A stretch of DNA of 64,000 nucleotides from Paenibacillus agilis (GTDB lineage Bacteria; Bacillota; Bacilli; Paenibacillales; Paenibacillaceae): contig NZ_VNJK01000005.1 of NCBI RefSeq assembly GCF_007786455.1, positions 62,001-126,000 of the forward strand, written 5' to 3'. The notes below the pieces were generated by a model, which worked only from the letters and a program-made list of their open reading frames with translations, was not told the DNA's origin and did no database searches. Shown here piece by piece: positions 26,634 through 35,925 of this stretch; the stretch's first letter is position 1, and every line of letters starts with the position of its first letter. Made by a program: the position numbers and the translations under genes.

Positions 26634-27472
26634 AAATTGCATATTCACCATGTCCAAACGATACGTTTGTATTTCATGCTTGGGCCCATGGATTAGTCCC
26701 CGGTGCTCCTCAACTGGATGTAACCTACGCGGATATCAATATCACGAATGAATTGGCAACGCGTGAAAATGATCTAGATATTCTTAAAATCTCATATGCT
26801 GCATTGCCATGGGTACTCAAAGAGTATGCATTGCTACCATGTGGCGGTGCCTTAGGAAGAGGCTGCGGACCACTCGTCCTTACGAAAGGACAGGCCACCG
26901 AAGACAACGATCCTGCTCAGTTAACTGGCAAACGTGTTGCCGTACCGAGCGAACGATCTACTGCGTATTTGTTGTTCCGACTGTGGGCAGCGAAGCATGT
27001 GCCAGGCGGCGTTGGCGAGATCGTCGTGATGCCATTCCATGAAATTATGCCCGCCGTACGAGATGGCCATATCGATGCAGGCCTCGTTATCCATGAGGCG
27101 CGCTTTACCTATCCGAACTACGGACTATCTATGCTAGTCGATCTCGGAAACTGGTGGGAGGAAGATACAAAGCTGCCAATCCCACTTGGAGCCATTATCG
27201 CTCGCCGCACACTCGACTTGAATGCTATTTCTGAATGGGTGCGTGCTTCGGTGCAATATGCTTGGGCACAGCCCGAAGCATCTCGTGATTATGTCATGCA
27301 GCATGCTCAAGAGCTGTCGCCTGAAGTAGCACAAGCGCATATCGATCTCTATGTGAACCATTTTTCCGCTGATCTAGGTGAAGATGGCTTTAACGCTGTA
27401 GAAGCCCTGCTTAGCAGAGCTGCTGCTGAAGGGCTCGTACCTGAATTCGATCCAGCCTTGCTAAGGCTGTAA
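26630..27472 (+). CDS. mqnD: 1,4-dihydroxy-6-naphthoate synthase
   Basis: 280 residues. The start overlaps the mqnB stop (ATGA, 26630-26633), with AAGGAGG in front, so translation is coupled. MqnD has a periplasmic-binding-protein-like fold and converts cyclic dehypoxanthine futalosine to 1,4-dihydroxy-6-naphthoate in menaquinone synthesis. Diagnostic: 'AYSPCPNDTFVFHAW' at the N-terminus, 'VPSERSTAYLLFRLW', 'DAGLVIHEARFTY' and 'LPIPLGAIIARR'. Together with mqnB this places the organism among users of the futalosine route. A bidirectional terminator follows. Confidence 0.95.
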   Translation: MKIAYSPCPNDTFVFHAWAHGLVPGAPQLDVTYADINITNELATRENDLDILKISYAALPWVLKEYALLPCGGALGRGCGPLVLTKGQATEDNDPAQLTGKRVAVPSERSTAYLLFRLWAAKHVPGGVGEIVVMPFHEIMPAVRDGHIDAGLVIHEARFTYPNYGLSMLVDLGNWWEEDTKLPIPLGAIIARRTLDLNAISEWVRASVQYAWAQPEASRDYVMQHAQELSPEVAQAHIDLYVNHFSADLGEDGFNAVEALLSRAAAEGLVPEFDPALLRL

Positions 27473-27486
27473 CCTAAGTAAATAAG

Positions 27487-27523
27487 AAAGGACAGCTCTT
27501 CCAACAGGATAGCTGTCCTTTTT
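27487..27523. terminator. Bidirectional terminator between mqnD and SRPBCC gene
   Basis: AAAGGACAGCT (27487-27497) pairs with AGCTGTCCTTT (27511-27521); T-runs flank it on both strands. It serves convergent mqnD and the leftward gene ending at 27552. Confidence 0.85.
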
Positions 27524-27551
27524 CATAAACCTATATGTGCAATCACAATAA

Positions 27552-28007
27552 CTAATCCAAATGCGGATGAGCCTCTACATATTTTTTCAAACGATTCAAT
27601 TCATTTTGCAGCATCATTTTAGATATCCAGCTCGTTAATACAAAGAGAACTTTTGTCTTCCCCGATGGAAAGTCATATTCCTGATGATGAGTTACTTTCA
27701 CTACCTCACCTTGCTTATCAAAAGAATACGTCATCAAGGCTGTAAAATCTTCCATGATAGCTCTGGCTGCTAGTCTGTGGGGCAAATTGCATTCTACAAT
27801 TCTGGCCTTTACTTCCAAAACTTGACCAAATTGCTTCTGCACGCAAATGTACGTTAAACCAGGATAGCATTGATTGCGATCTTCTTCTCTTTCATAAATA
27901 TAGCCGGTAACCAACTTGCTCCAACGCTTTACTTCCTCTTCATCATTCATTGCTCGAAAGATTCTATCCACTGATGCGTTCATTTCCGCAGATACCGTAA
28001 TTTGCAA
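27552..28007 (-). CDS. SRPBCC-fold (START/polyketide-cyclase-like) protein
   Basis: 151 residues from a TTG at 28007, nine bases after GGGAG; a longer frame upstream has no ribosome site and its extra residues do not match the paralogue. The N-terminus 'ITVSAEMNASVDRIFRAMND' and the alternating strands with a C-terminal long helix fit the SRPBCC ligand-binding fold. Many relatives bind lipids or other hydrophobic ligands; no catalytic residues can be named. The adjacent gene at 28200-28712 encodes a paralogue with the same strand order, so they arose by duplication. Each has its own terminator. Confidence 0.75.
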   Translation of the reverse strand: MQITVSAEMNASVDRIFRAMNDEEEVKRWSKLVTGYIYEREEDRNQCYPGLTYICVQKQFGQVLEVKARIVECNLPHRLAARAIMEDFTALMTYSFDKQGEVVKVTHHQEYDFPSGKTKVLFVLTSWISKMMLQNELNRLKKYVEAHPHLD

Positions 28008-28109
28008 GCAAAATATCTCCCATTCTACTAGTGATTGTATGTATCTAAAAATGGATAAAAAGAAAAATCTACCTATGTATAATACCACTCATAGATCTAA
28101 GTATATACA

Positions 28110-28160
28110 ACAAAACCTCTTACTATTTGAAAATATAATTCATCTTCTGATAGTAAGAGG
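28110..28160 (-). terminator. Terminator between the two SRPBCC genes
   Basis: CCTCTTACTA (28116-28125) pairs with TAGTAAGAGG (28151-28160) and the leftward transcript continues in TTTTGTTG. Confidence 0.7.
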
Positions 28161-28199
28161 TTGTATACTGCTAATTCTATTCTGTTAGTAATCTCGCTA

Positions 28200-28712
28200 T
28201 CAATCTTCACCGCTCTCAGCCTGTTCCACTGGCTCGGGCACTTCCGGAGGCTTAAGGCTATTTTGATAACGCCGCTCCACAAACGCTTTTAGTCGAGTCA
28301 ATTCCTGCTTCAGCTGCTTTCTCAATACCCATCTCGTGACAAGGGAAGATATCCGATCCCACAACGCAACGACTTCACGTGTATGAGTAAGCGTTACACG
28401 CATAACACCAGGCTCATGCTGTTCCAACTGGAAATTCGTCCATACTTCCCAATCTTCGCAGGCGCCTTTTACCGTTACACGTCTATTCGGTTCATACTCC
28501 ATAATTTCAGATTGGATGTCTACAAATCTCCCTAGATACTCTTCCGCTCTTGTATATGTAACGCCTCTTTTGATACATTCACGGTCTTCTTCCTCTTTAA
28601 ACTTATACTCAACTACAAACTCGCTCCACTCCATAACATAGGAATCACGAATATACGATTCAAACACCATTTCCTTCGGAGCGGCAATATCGATAGAAAT
28701 TGAAATATTCAT
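28200..28712 (-). CDS. SRPBCC-fold protein, paralogue of its neighbour
   Basis: 170 residues from the ATG at 28712, seven bases after AGGTGAG; a GTG four codons earlier lacks spacing. 'ISISIDIAAPKEMVFESYIR' and 'VTLTHTREVVALWDRISSLV' show the SRPBCC start and late strands. The last 20 residues are acidic and Pro-rich and are missing in the paralogue at 27552-28007. Probably binds a hydrophobic ligand; function unknown. Confidence 0.78.
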   Translation of the reverse strand: MNISISIDIAAPKEMVFESYIRDSYVMEWSEFVVEYKFKEEEDRECIKRGVTYTRAEEYLGRFVDIQSEIMEYEPNRRVTVKGACEDWEVWTNFQLEQHEPGVMRVTLTHTREVVALWDRISSLVTRWVLRKQLKQELTRLKAFVERRYQNSLKPPEVPEPVEQAESGED

Positions 28713-28913
28713 CTGCTTACTCACCTGCTTGCTATTTTACATCTACACTGCTAACAGCGACGGAGAACCGATAACAACTGAGCATCTATATAGCCCGCCA
28801 ACTGTAGAGTAGCTTATATTCTAACATGTTATAGCAGCAGGTTAAATGTGAGTCTATTTCCATTCAAATATGCTGGCAATCTTTTAAACACGAAAAGGGT
28901 ACAACTTTATAGA

Positions 28914-29834
28914 TTAGTTTCCAATTTGAACTCTAGATTGCCTGCTAAAATAACGTCGTAAACCTTCTCCTAATATATTAAACGTCAAAATCACATACAT
29001 AATAGCTAATGCTGGGAAGAAAATAAAGCCAAACTTTTTGTACATAATATCTTTACGATGCTCCCCGAGCAAGGACATCCAGTCGGTACTGGAATTCAGA
29101 AATTGCATCGTATATTGCGAAACTTCTACCCAATCATGTGTAAGAAAAATACTAAGTACACCAAGCTGTCCCACAAGCAGCATGACCTTGCCTACATCGA
29201 TACAAAAATTAATTAATACCTCAGGCAGCAGCGCTGGCCAGTAATAACCAACAGCCAAACGCTTATTGCTTAACCCTAGCGAAGTTCCTGCCTCCATATA
29301 AGGCTCATAGGATAGCTGGTATGTTTGCTGTTGAATGACATAAGCCGCCCTGCCTACTTCTAGAAGTGCTAATATGGTAATCACTTTTAATAAGCGATAA
29401 TCCCCATACTGAATCCACGGGCTACTTAACAGCAGTGCAGCAAAGAAGAGCGCAGGCAAAAAAGAAAATACCTGATTCATGCTAGTCACGACTGAATAAG
29501 TAAATCCTTTTTGTTTACGGGCAAGAAGACCAAGCGGTACGGCAATGAGGTATCGAACTAAAGTAACTGCCAACACAAATAATACCGTTGTTTTTGCCCC
29601 CACTACTAACTTGCTTAAATTGTCGACACCCGCTTTATCTGAACCCAGTGGATTTTTTTCAGACGGCTTATAGGGAGGCATCGTCAGCTTCGTGCGATCT
29701 GCATTCCAGCGATGCTTCTCGGGTGTTAACTCTTTATCTATAAACGGTAGATGCGGGCCAGCAAACATAACGAACAAAAGGAAAGCGAGCATCGTTCCAC
29801 CAATCCATAATGGTAAATTTCTCAACTCAACCAC
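28914..29834 (-). CDS. Opp/Dpp-type ABC transporter permease (C subunit-like)
   Basis: 306 residues, six predicted membrane segments; the first is followed by a large external loop, as in OppC/DppC. The loop contains 'KNPLGSDKAGVDNLSKLVVG', the standard C-subunit stretch before the first conserved core helix. The EAA-like loop near 'YMEAGTSLGLSNKRLAVGYY' contacts the ATPases. It follows the B-subunit gene by four bases, so they are cotranslated. The start is uncertain: a GTG at 29834 abuts AAAGGG, and a TTG at 29825 has better spacing. No ATPase or solute-binding gene adjoins, so partners must be elsewhere. Confidence 0.85.
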   Translation of the reverse strand: MVELRNLPLWIGGTMLAFLLFVMFAGPHLPFIDKELTPEKHRWNADRTKLTMPPYKPSEKNPLGSDKAGVDNLSKLVVGAKTTVLFVLAVTLVRYLIAVPLGLLARKQKGFTYSVVTSMNQVFSFLPALFFAALLLSSPWIQYGDYRLLKVITILALLEVGRAAYVIQQQTYQLSYEPYMEAGTSLGLSNKRLAVGYYWPALLPEVLINFCIDVGKVMLLVGQLGVLSIFLTHDWVEVSQYTMQFLNSSTDWMSLLGEHRKDIMYKKFGFIFFPALAIMYVILTFNILGEGLRRYFSRQSRVQIGN

Positions 29835-29838
29835 CCTT

Positions 29839-30741
29839 TCAACGCAACCCGTTTTTATATTTTGAAATAATACTTACAAGTTGAGCGGCTACAAGCAGCA
29901 GCATAAAACAGAAACAAATCCCGATAATAACACCTGGCTCATATTTGGCTCCTGCCCCGTAATGGATGTCATAGTCAATCGCTGTAAATAAGCGATCGGC
30001 CGCCCCAGGATAATTCATAAAGTACTCGATAATCAGTAAGTTCGAGAGCATGTATACAAATAAAGAAGATAGATGGCTTAAAATCGTACTCATGCAATTT
30101 TTTAGCACATGCTTATACATAATTCTCGTGCGAGTTAGCCCCTTAGCCTGAGCGACTTTAATATATAACATGCCTTCTTGTGATGCGATTGAAGCTGAAG
30201 TGATCCGAGCAATATAAAAGGTAGGATAAATCGATAATAATAACGAAGGCATCAACCACGCCTGCCAACCTTCATCTGCAAAAACACGGATAAACGGAAA
30301 GTATTTAATAGCGATCCATTGATACAACAGAATGAATAAAAAATCAGGTATTGACTGAAATAACCAGGTTGTCATACCGCCCAGCCATTTTGTCTTGCGA
30401 TCAGAGCTTTGATAATCGAAAATACCTTTTAAAATACCTAATCCCATACTTAGAATAAAGGCGGTAACGATAACGGCAAGGCTATTTCCTACTGTTCTTA
30501 TTACTGCAACTTCCGCTTTTTCTCCTACAAAACGAGTTGGACCAAGCGTCTGTTCATAAAAAAGACCATTAAAAAACGTTTTAATATTGGCAGCGTACTT
30601 CTCCCAAGTAAAATGATATTCCACATGCATTCCGAATCCCACCACACTAATATCCAAATCTCTTGGAAATAAGACAACTAAGACAAGCAATATCATTGCA
30701 AATGTGCTGAGCCTTAGTGTCTTGTAAATTTGTGAGCGCAT
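29839..30741 (-). CDS. Opp/Dpp-type ABC transporter permease (B subunit-like)
   Basis: 300 residues with a first membrane segment near 15-30, a long external loop, and five further segments. 'YIKVAQAKGLTRTRIMYKHV' is the EAA loop that docks to the ATP-binding subunits, and 'RTVGNSLAVIVTAFILSMGL' is the core entry. It pairs with the C-like subunit encoded directly downstream. Substrate could be oligopeptides, nickel chelates or similar; sequence does not decide. Start: ATG behind GGGGGATGG. Confidence 0.85.
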   Translation of the reverse strand: MRSQIYKTLRLSTFAMILLVLVVLFPRDLDISVVGFGMHVEYHFTWEKYAANIKTFFNGLFYEQTLGPTRFVGEKAEVAVIRTVGNSLAVIVTAFILSMGLGILKGIFDYQSSDRKTKWLGGMTTWLFQSIPDFLFILLYQWIAIKYFPFIRVFADEGWQAWLMPSLLLSIYPTFYIARITSASIASQEGMLYIKVAQAKGLTRTRIMYKHVLKNCMSTILSHLSSLFVYMLSNLLIIEYFMNYPGAADRLFTAIDYDIHYGAGAKYEPGVIIGICFCFMLLLVAAQLVSIISKYKNGLR

Positions 30742-31102
30742 CTACTTACCATCCCCCATACTATTTCTGTCTCTGAATTGAAGCTATTTACAATCCATAA
30801 TTTGGATCATAAAATGTTATATAGATTTTTCGTCATACTCCGACAATCTCCTGCTTTAATTGGAAAAATATATGTATCTAGTTGTACATTATGTATATAA
30901 GAGCTTTCATTGATTTTTGAAATTGAGCTGGGGTCGAAACGAAACAATTAAAAAGCAATAATATCTTTCATTCGTTATCTTATTTCGTATAAACAGCACT
31001 AAGCTCATCCGAACACATACAAAAATAGGCAGGACATTTATTTGTATCATTGTAAAATAGAAGTATTCAATTACATAGAAAATGCTATCATAGGGGGCTG
31101 CC
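30742..31102. other. Divergent intergenic region
   Basis: About 360 AT-rich bases between the leftward permease operon and the rightward TPR-like gene; promoters of both should lie here. No RNA structure or small gene was recognised. Confidence 0.45.
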
Positions 31103-32212
31103 ATGTCGCGGAACAATAACTACAGACGACGTCGAAACTCAAAAAACGACAATGTAAAAAAGGCCATTATTCTCATCTTGATTGTATTCGCCATCCGTTA
31201 CATTATGGTAGAGGGCGAGGCGTTAAGGGAATCAAGTTCAGAACTCAATCGTCTCATTAATATGAAAGATTTTCAGCAAGCGGAAATTTATTTACAACAG
31301 GAAGATTCCTCTTTCTCACCGTACGATGCAAACAAATATCAACAAATATTAGATTTAATAAAGCAAGGGAAACAAGCTATGGAGCAGCAACAGTACAAGC
31401 TTGCCTATACTCACTATAAGGAAGCTGAGCGTGCCTTTTTTATAGAAATCAATATTGATTTTGAACAAGAAATGACCGCTGCAGCCACAAAGCATATGGA
31501 ACAGCGAATGAAAGAAGCAAAACAGCTTGAAGCTGATAAAAAGTATAGAGAGGCTTTGAATCTCTATGAGGCTGTGTATGATCACTGTGACAAGATATAC
31601 TGGGATGTTAGCGAAAACCTTAAACACATTAAGACAGCCGCCCACAAGCAAATCATATATTTATCATCGTCGTTGCGAGACATTGAACATATTCATTCAG
31701 CTGTTGTAAACGGCGATTACAAAGAGGTGTTTACGAATATTGAAAGCGGATATTATGCTTATTATCACGAACCTGTCTACAATTACTTAAAAGCCAAGTA
31801 CAGTATACAACAGGGGAACCAGAAGGCGGCTAACTATTTTCTTTACCGAATATCTCCCGAGATCAACAGCTTAGCACATGAAGAAATGGAAAAGTTTAAG
31901 AAGCAGTATGTCCCGAAGAACCAATGGGACGCGTTGTATAAGAAACATAGCAAACAAGCACTCCCATTCATGGCAAGAAAGATATTGCCCGGTCCGAAAA
32001 TTGAGATGAACAAGCAGGATGTTGTTCTGGGGACAAACTTAGGCTCCCCTCATCATAAGCAAGTAACCATTCAACGTGAATCGCAATATGATTCGTATGG
32101 AATTCTACAGCACTATGAGAGTGAATTGGAGGAGTGGCAATATAAAGGTGACAACGGAACTACCTATCTACTATTCAAAAACGATCAACTCATTCAAATT
32201 ACTTATCCATAA
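31103..32212 (+). CDS. Membrane-anchored third member of the TPR-like family
   Basis: 369 residues. A short basic N-terminus ('RNNNYRRRRNSKNDNVKK') leads into one membrane segment ('AIILILIVFAIRYIMV'), then TPR-like helices ('MKDFQQAEIYLQQ', 'MEQQQYKLAYTHYKEAERAF', 'LEADKKYREALNLYEAVYDH', 'VNGDYKEVF'). The family signature follows near residue 245-290: 'ANYFLYRISPEINSLAHEEM' and 'QYVPKNQWDALYKKHSKQAL', shared with the proteins at 20067 and 21329. Instead of the Ser/Gly tail it ends in a compact strand-rich domain of about 75 residues ('QYDSYGILQHYESELEEWQY'). It is a type II-like membrane protein facing outward. Family and function are not recognised. Confidence 0.8.
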   Translation: MSRNNNYRRRRNSKNDNVKKAIILILIVFAIRYIMVEGEALRESSSELNRLINMKDFQQAEIYLQQEDSSFSPYDANKYQQILDLIKQGKQAMEQQQYKLAYTHYKEAERAFFIEINIDFEQEMTAAATKHMEQRMKEAKQLEADKKYREALNLYEAVYDHCDKIYWDVSENLKHIKTAAHKQIIYLSSSLRDIEHIHSAVVNGDYKEVFTNIESGYYAYYHEPVYNYLKAKYSIQQGNQKAANYFLYRISPEINSLAHEEMEKFKKQYVPKNQWDALYKKHSKQALPFMARKILPGPKIEMNKQDVVLGTNLGSPHHKQVTIQRESQYDSYGILQHYESELEEWQYKGDNGTTYLLFKNDQLIQITYP

Positions 32213-32251
32213 CATATATAAAACTTACATGTAGTTGAATCATTCATATAC

Positions 32252-32302
32252 AAAAAAGACTCTCCCATGCAAGTACGACATTCTACTTGCATGGGAGGGT
32301 CT
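32252..32302. terminator. Strong bidirectional terminator
   Basis: Nineteen-base arms at 32257-32275 and 32284-32302 pair almost perfectly (AGACTCTCCCATGCAAGTA), with A-run before for the leftward transcript. It separates the convergent TPR-like and patatin genes. Confidence 0.88.
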
Positions 32303-32313
32303 GATTCTATTTT

Positions 32314-33180
32314 CTATCCATTCCATTCACGGACTAACTGTTCGCCAATCGTACAACCAAGCATATAGTCTCGATTCAATACTTCTATATCCCTCGTAAG
32401 GCGCTCCGTCTTAAATTCAGCCGGAGGATTCACCTCAATAATACGAACATCCTCAAGTGGATTGCGCATAAAGTCAATCGCTTCTTGGTACTTATTTGCT
32501 CGATTGTCTAGTGCATCTACCAGCCGTGGATATCGACGCAGTACCCAGCGAGTTGGATAATTGACTTTACTAGAACGCATTGTAAATGCATGTGGTCTAG
32601 AACGAATCACCATGATCGTACTCGCCCCCCTACGGTACGCTTCCAAAACGGGAATCGAATCGGTAACCCCACCATCGACATAAGGAATCCCATCCACTTC
32701 AACAAACCCACGGTAAAGAACAGGAATCGCACTAGATGCCTTCAACATCTGTTCTAAATTATTCGTGTTAGGTTCAAGATAAACAGGCTTCCCCGTCTCA
32801 ACCTCTGTAACCCCAATTAGAAATTGAGAATGACCGTTAAATAAAAGCTCCCGATGCACGGGAAGCTCCCGCGTGGTCGTATCCCACAGCCAGTCCAAAT
32901 CCATCAAATGTCCGCCACGCATGAATTTTTTCCAATTAATAAAGTCAGGTCTTATTGAATAATCCGTAATGACTTTATAGTTACGCTTATACATTTGACC
33001 AAGATAAACTGCTGTATTATTAGCACCAGCCGATACACCAATACATATATCGAAGGGATTGAAGGAATGCTGAATGAAAGCATCCAACACTCCTGTGGAA
33101 AATATCCCTCTCATCCCTCCGCCTTCAACGACTAAAGCTGTCTTGCCTGACTTCGGAACCGTAACGGAATGCTCACTCAT
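32314..33180 (-). CDS. Patatin-like phospholipase
   Basis: 288 residues. The patatin catalytic dyad is visible: Ser in 'GVSAGANN' (G-x-S-x-G near residue 50) and Asp in 'YVDGGVTDS' (near 170), with the oxyanion-hole glycines in 'VEGGGMRGIFSTGV' near 20-30. Such proteins (YlbK/RssA/YqhO-type) are cytoplasmic or peripheral lipid acyl hydrolases. Start: ATG behind AGGTGAGA. No operon partner; a strong terminator follows. Confidence 0.92.
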   Translation of the reverse strand: MSEHSVTVPKSGKTALVVEGGGMRGIFSTGVLDAFIQHSFNPFDICIGVSAGANNTAVYLGQMYKRNYKVITDYSIRPDFINWKKFMRGGHLMDLDWLWDTTTRELPVHRELLFNGHSQFLIGVTEVETGKPVYLEPNTNNLEQMLKASSAIPVLYRGFVEVDGIPYVDGGVTDSIPVLEAYRRGASTIMVIRSRPHAFTMRSSKVNYPTRWVLRRYPRLVDALDNRANKYQEAIDFMRNPLEDVRIIEVNPPAEFKTERLTRDIEVLNRDYMLGCTIGEQLVREWNG

Positions 33181-33414
33181 CTTCTCACCTGCCGTGTTCT
33201 TAATGCCTCGCGTTAACCTCTATATAATTACACATCAATTGCAGAGTGATGTAAACCCAACAAATGATCTAGGCAGTATCCGATAGTCCTATAAGGAGGG
33301 ATGAGCTTTCCTATGCTATGTCCCCGAGCTAGACAATTCATCATGAGCAAAAATAACTCTATATCATTAGCGTTGAAAATACAGTTATATAATTTTATTT
33401 TAGTTTCATAGAAG

Positions 33415-35925
33415 TTACTTCAATGCTGCTTTTAAAAATGCAGCCGTTTGTGAATCAGCGACCTCTGCTACCTGCTCAGGTGTACCTGCGGCCATCAATT
33501 GTCCACCAGCTGCACCGCCTTCTGGACCAAGATCAACGACCCAGTCGGATTCGCGAACGAGATCCATATTGTGCTCAACGAGAATGACCGTATTGTCTGC
33601 ATCCACTAGCTTCTGCAACAAAATAAGTAGGCGCTCCGCATCCTTCGGATGGAGCCCTGTCGAAGGCTCATCCAGTAAATATAATGTGTGCTTCTTCGTT
33701 TTCTTGCTTAGCTCCTTCGCGAGCTTCAATCGCTGACCTTCTCCACCTGAAAGCGTTCGAACAGATTGCCCCCAGTGCAAATAACCCAGCCCCACTTCGC
33801 ACAGCAGCTCGATCATACTCGCAACCTTTTTCTCCGTCGCAAAAACTTCCAAACTATCTTCAATAGACATATCAAGCAGATCGGAAATGGAGTAATCTTT
33901 GTAGGTTACCGCCAATACTTCCTCTTTGAAGCGGCGACCTTTACAAGCCGTGCAGGTAACCTCCATATCAGGTAGGAAGTTCATGTCCAGCGTAACTACG
34001 CCTAATCCTTGGCAATTCTCACAGCGACCGCCTGCTGTATTGAAGGAGAAATGTTTGGATGTCAGCTTCTGCTTCTTTGCCTCAGGCAGGCCTGCAAATA
34101 AATTGCGAAGCTGTGTAAATACATCCGTATATGTGGCCACATTGGAGCGCTGCATCCGACCAATCGGAGATTGATCAGCCAAGATAAGCTCACCAATATG
34201 CTCCAAGCCATCAATACGGTCGCATCCAGGACGCTTTGCATGCTCGATACCGCCTTCTGCAAGCAGATCAAACATTAGTGTCGATTTCCCTGATCCAGAA
34301 ACACCGGTTACAGAGGATAATGCACCTAGCGGGAACGAAACATCGATATTACGCAAATTTCGCAAATGGGCATTATGAATCGTTAACCTGCGCCCATTTC
34401 CAATTCTACGTTTGCGTGGTCGAGACGGAAGCTCCTCTTCTCTTAAATAAGCTCCTGTAACCGATGCAGGGATCGCCTTTAGCTGCTCCAACGTTCCTTC
34501 ACCCACTACTTCACCACCACGGCTTCCCGCGCCAGGCCCCATATCAATAACATGGTCAGCAGCACGCATCATCTCTGGATCATGCTCGATGACCAATACC
34601 GTATTTCCCATATCGCGCAACTGCAGCAATACTGAAATAAGACCTTCGGTATCTTTCGGGTGAAGCCCTCTAGACGGTTCGTCTAATACATACAGGACAC
34701 CCGTTAGGCCAGAACCAAGTAAAGTAGCGAGGCGAAGCCGTTGCGCTTCTCCTCCCGATAGTGTAATCGTTTGACGATCCAAGGAAAGATAGCTAAGGCC
34801 AACATCTACAATCCGCTTAATCCGATTCGGTAAATCTTCCATAATCGGTTGAAGCAAGATCTGTTCCTGCTCTGTTAGTTGATTAGGTAAATCCTCAATC
34901 CACTGATGTACATCCAAAAGGGACCAACTAGATAAATCTGATATGGATGCCCCATATACTTGAACCGATCGACTTTCTGCATTTAGTTTTTTGCCGTGAC
35001 AGGACTCACATGTCTGCTGTGTGAACAATACGCCCGAGTGGCCATAGGATGCACCTGCCGCATCGCCATCTTTATCTTTATACCTGCGCCACATGCCTGT
35101 AATAATCCCTTCAAACTTGCCCTTGGACACGGTCTTCGGCTGCTGAACGGTTGGATAATGACGGGAGAACTCTTCACTTTCTGCCCCATAGTAAAGCAAA
35201 TCCTTAGCAGCTTCTGTGTAAGTGCCAAGAGGAAGATCCAGATCAAATTCGAACCCGTAATGCTTGCCTGCTGCTGCTAGTACATGACCGTAATATTCGA
35301 TCAACCCTTCATTAAGGAAGACAACTCCGCCTTCGCGGAAGCTTTTCTCCAAATCAAACACCGCATCTATATTCAAACTAGCAACTTCACCTAAGCCTGC
35401 GCACTCTCCACAAGCTCCTTCAGGAGTATTGAAGGAAAAATGCCTCATCGTTAGTTTTTGAAGAGATACACTGCAAGAAGGACAGGTAGTCATCCCTTCT
35501 AGCTCTTCTTCCTCATTTATACTGTTACCTGCTGTAGTATCCGTTGCCTGTCCGACCATTTCACCGCAGGATGGACACGGACGCTTACCTGCTCTTGCAT
35601 AAACAAACCGTAAAAATTGATGGATATCGGTGACGGTCCCAACTGTTGAACGAGGATTTCGGTTTGTCACATGCTGCCCTACACTTATAGAAGGAGAAAG
35701 GCCGGAAATTGAATCAACTTTGGGCTTCGTGAAGGAGTCCGTAATCATCCCCATTGACTCCATATACTGTCTTTGACACTCTTTTTGCAACGTTTCCATC
35801 GCAAGTGTAGATTTACCGGATCCTGACGGTCCTGTTAACACGACAAACTTATACTTTGGAATTTCCAACGTTACGTTCTTCAGATTATGCTCTCTAGCAC
35901 CTTTAATCTTGATCGTCTCGAACAA
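33415..35925 (-). CDS. Short UvrA-like ABC ATPase (UvrA2-type)
   Basis: 836 residues from a TTG at 35925, behind AAGGAGGGG; in-frame codons further up lack a ribosome site. Two UvrA-type ABC modules: Walker A 'GPSGSGKST' near 40 and 'GVSGSGKST' in the middle; signature/Walker B 'LSGGEAQRLRLATLLG'..'LDEPSRGLHP' and 'LSGGEGQRLKLAKEL'..'LDEPSTGLHP'. Zinc-binding CxxC pairs are present ('CPSCG', 'CPSC', 'CENCQG', 'CTACKG'). Canonical UvrA is about 940-960 residues, so this shorter form probably lacks part of the UvrB-binding/insertion region, as in UvrA2 proteins linked to drug or DNA-damage tolerance. The true uvrA should be elsewhere. Confidence 0.88.
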   Translation of the reverse strand: MFETIKIKGAREHNLKNVTLEIPKYKFVVLTGPSGSGKSTLAMETLQKECQRQYMESMGMITDSFTKPKVDSISGLSPSISVGQHVTNRNPRSTVGTVTDIHQFLRFVYARAGKRPCPSCGEMVGQATDTTAGNSINEEEELEGMTTCPSCSVSLQKLTMRHFSFNTPEGACGECAGLGEVASLNIDAVFDLEKSFREGGVVFLNEGLIEYYGHVLAAAGKHYGFEFDLDLPLGTYTEAAKDLLYYGAESEEFSRHYPTVQQPKTVSKGKFEGIITGMWRRYKDKDGDAAGASYGHSGVLFTQQTCESCHGKKLNAESRSVQVYGASISDLSSWSLLDVHQWIEDLPNQLTEQEQILLQPIMEDLPNRIKRIVDVGLSYLSLDRQTITLSGGEAQRLRLATLLGSGLTGVLYVLDEPSRGLHPKDTEGLISVLLQLRDMGNTVLVIEHDPEMMRAADHVIDMGPGAGSRGGEVVGEGTLEQLKAIPASVTGAYLREEELPSRPRKRRIGNGRRLTIHNAHLRNLRNIDVSFPLGALSSVTGVSGSGKSTLMFDLLAEGGIEHAKRPGCDRIDGLEHIGELILADQSPIGRMQRSNVATYTDVFTQLRNLFAGLPEAKKQKLTSKHFSFNTAGGRCENCQGLGVVTLDMNFLPDMEVTCTACKGRRFKEEVLAVTYKDYSISDLLDMSIEDSLEVFATEKKVASMIELLCEVGLGYLHWGQSVRTLSGGEGQRLKLAKELSKKTKKHTLYLLDEPSTGLHPKDAERLLILLQKLVDADNTVILVEHNMDLVRESDWVVDLGPEGGAAGGQLMAAGTPEQVAEVADSQTAAFLKAALK

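Noticed and set aside
30907-31116. Minus-strand frame in the promoter region of the third TPR-like gene
   Set aside because: It overlaps the start of that gene, lacks a ribosome site and has the composition of chance AT-rich DNA.
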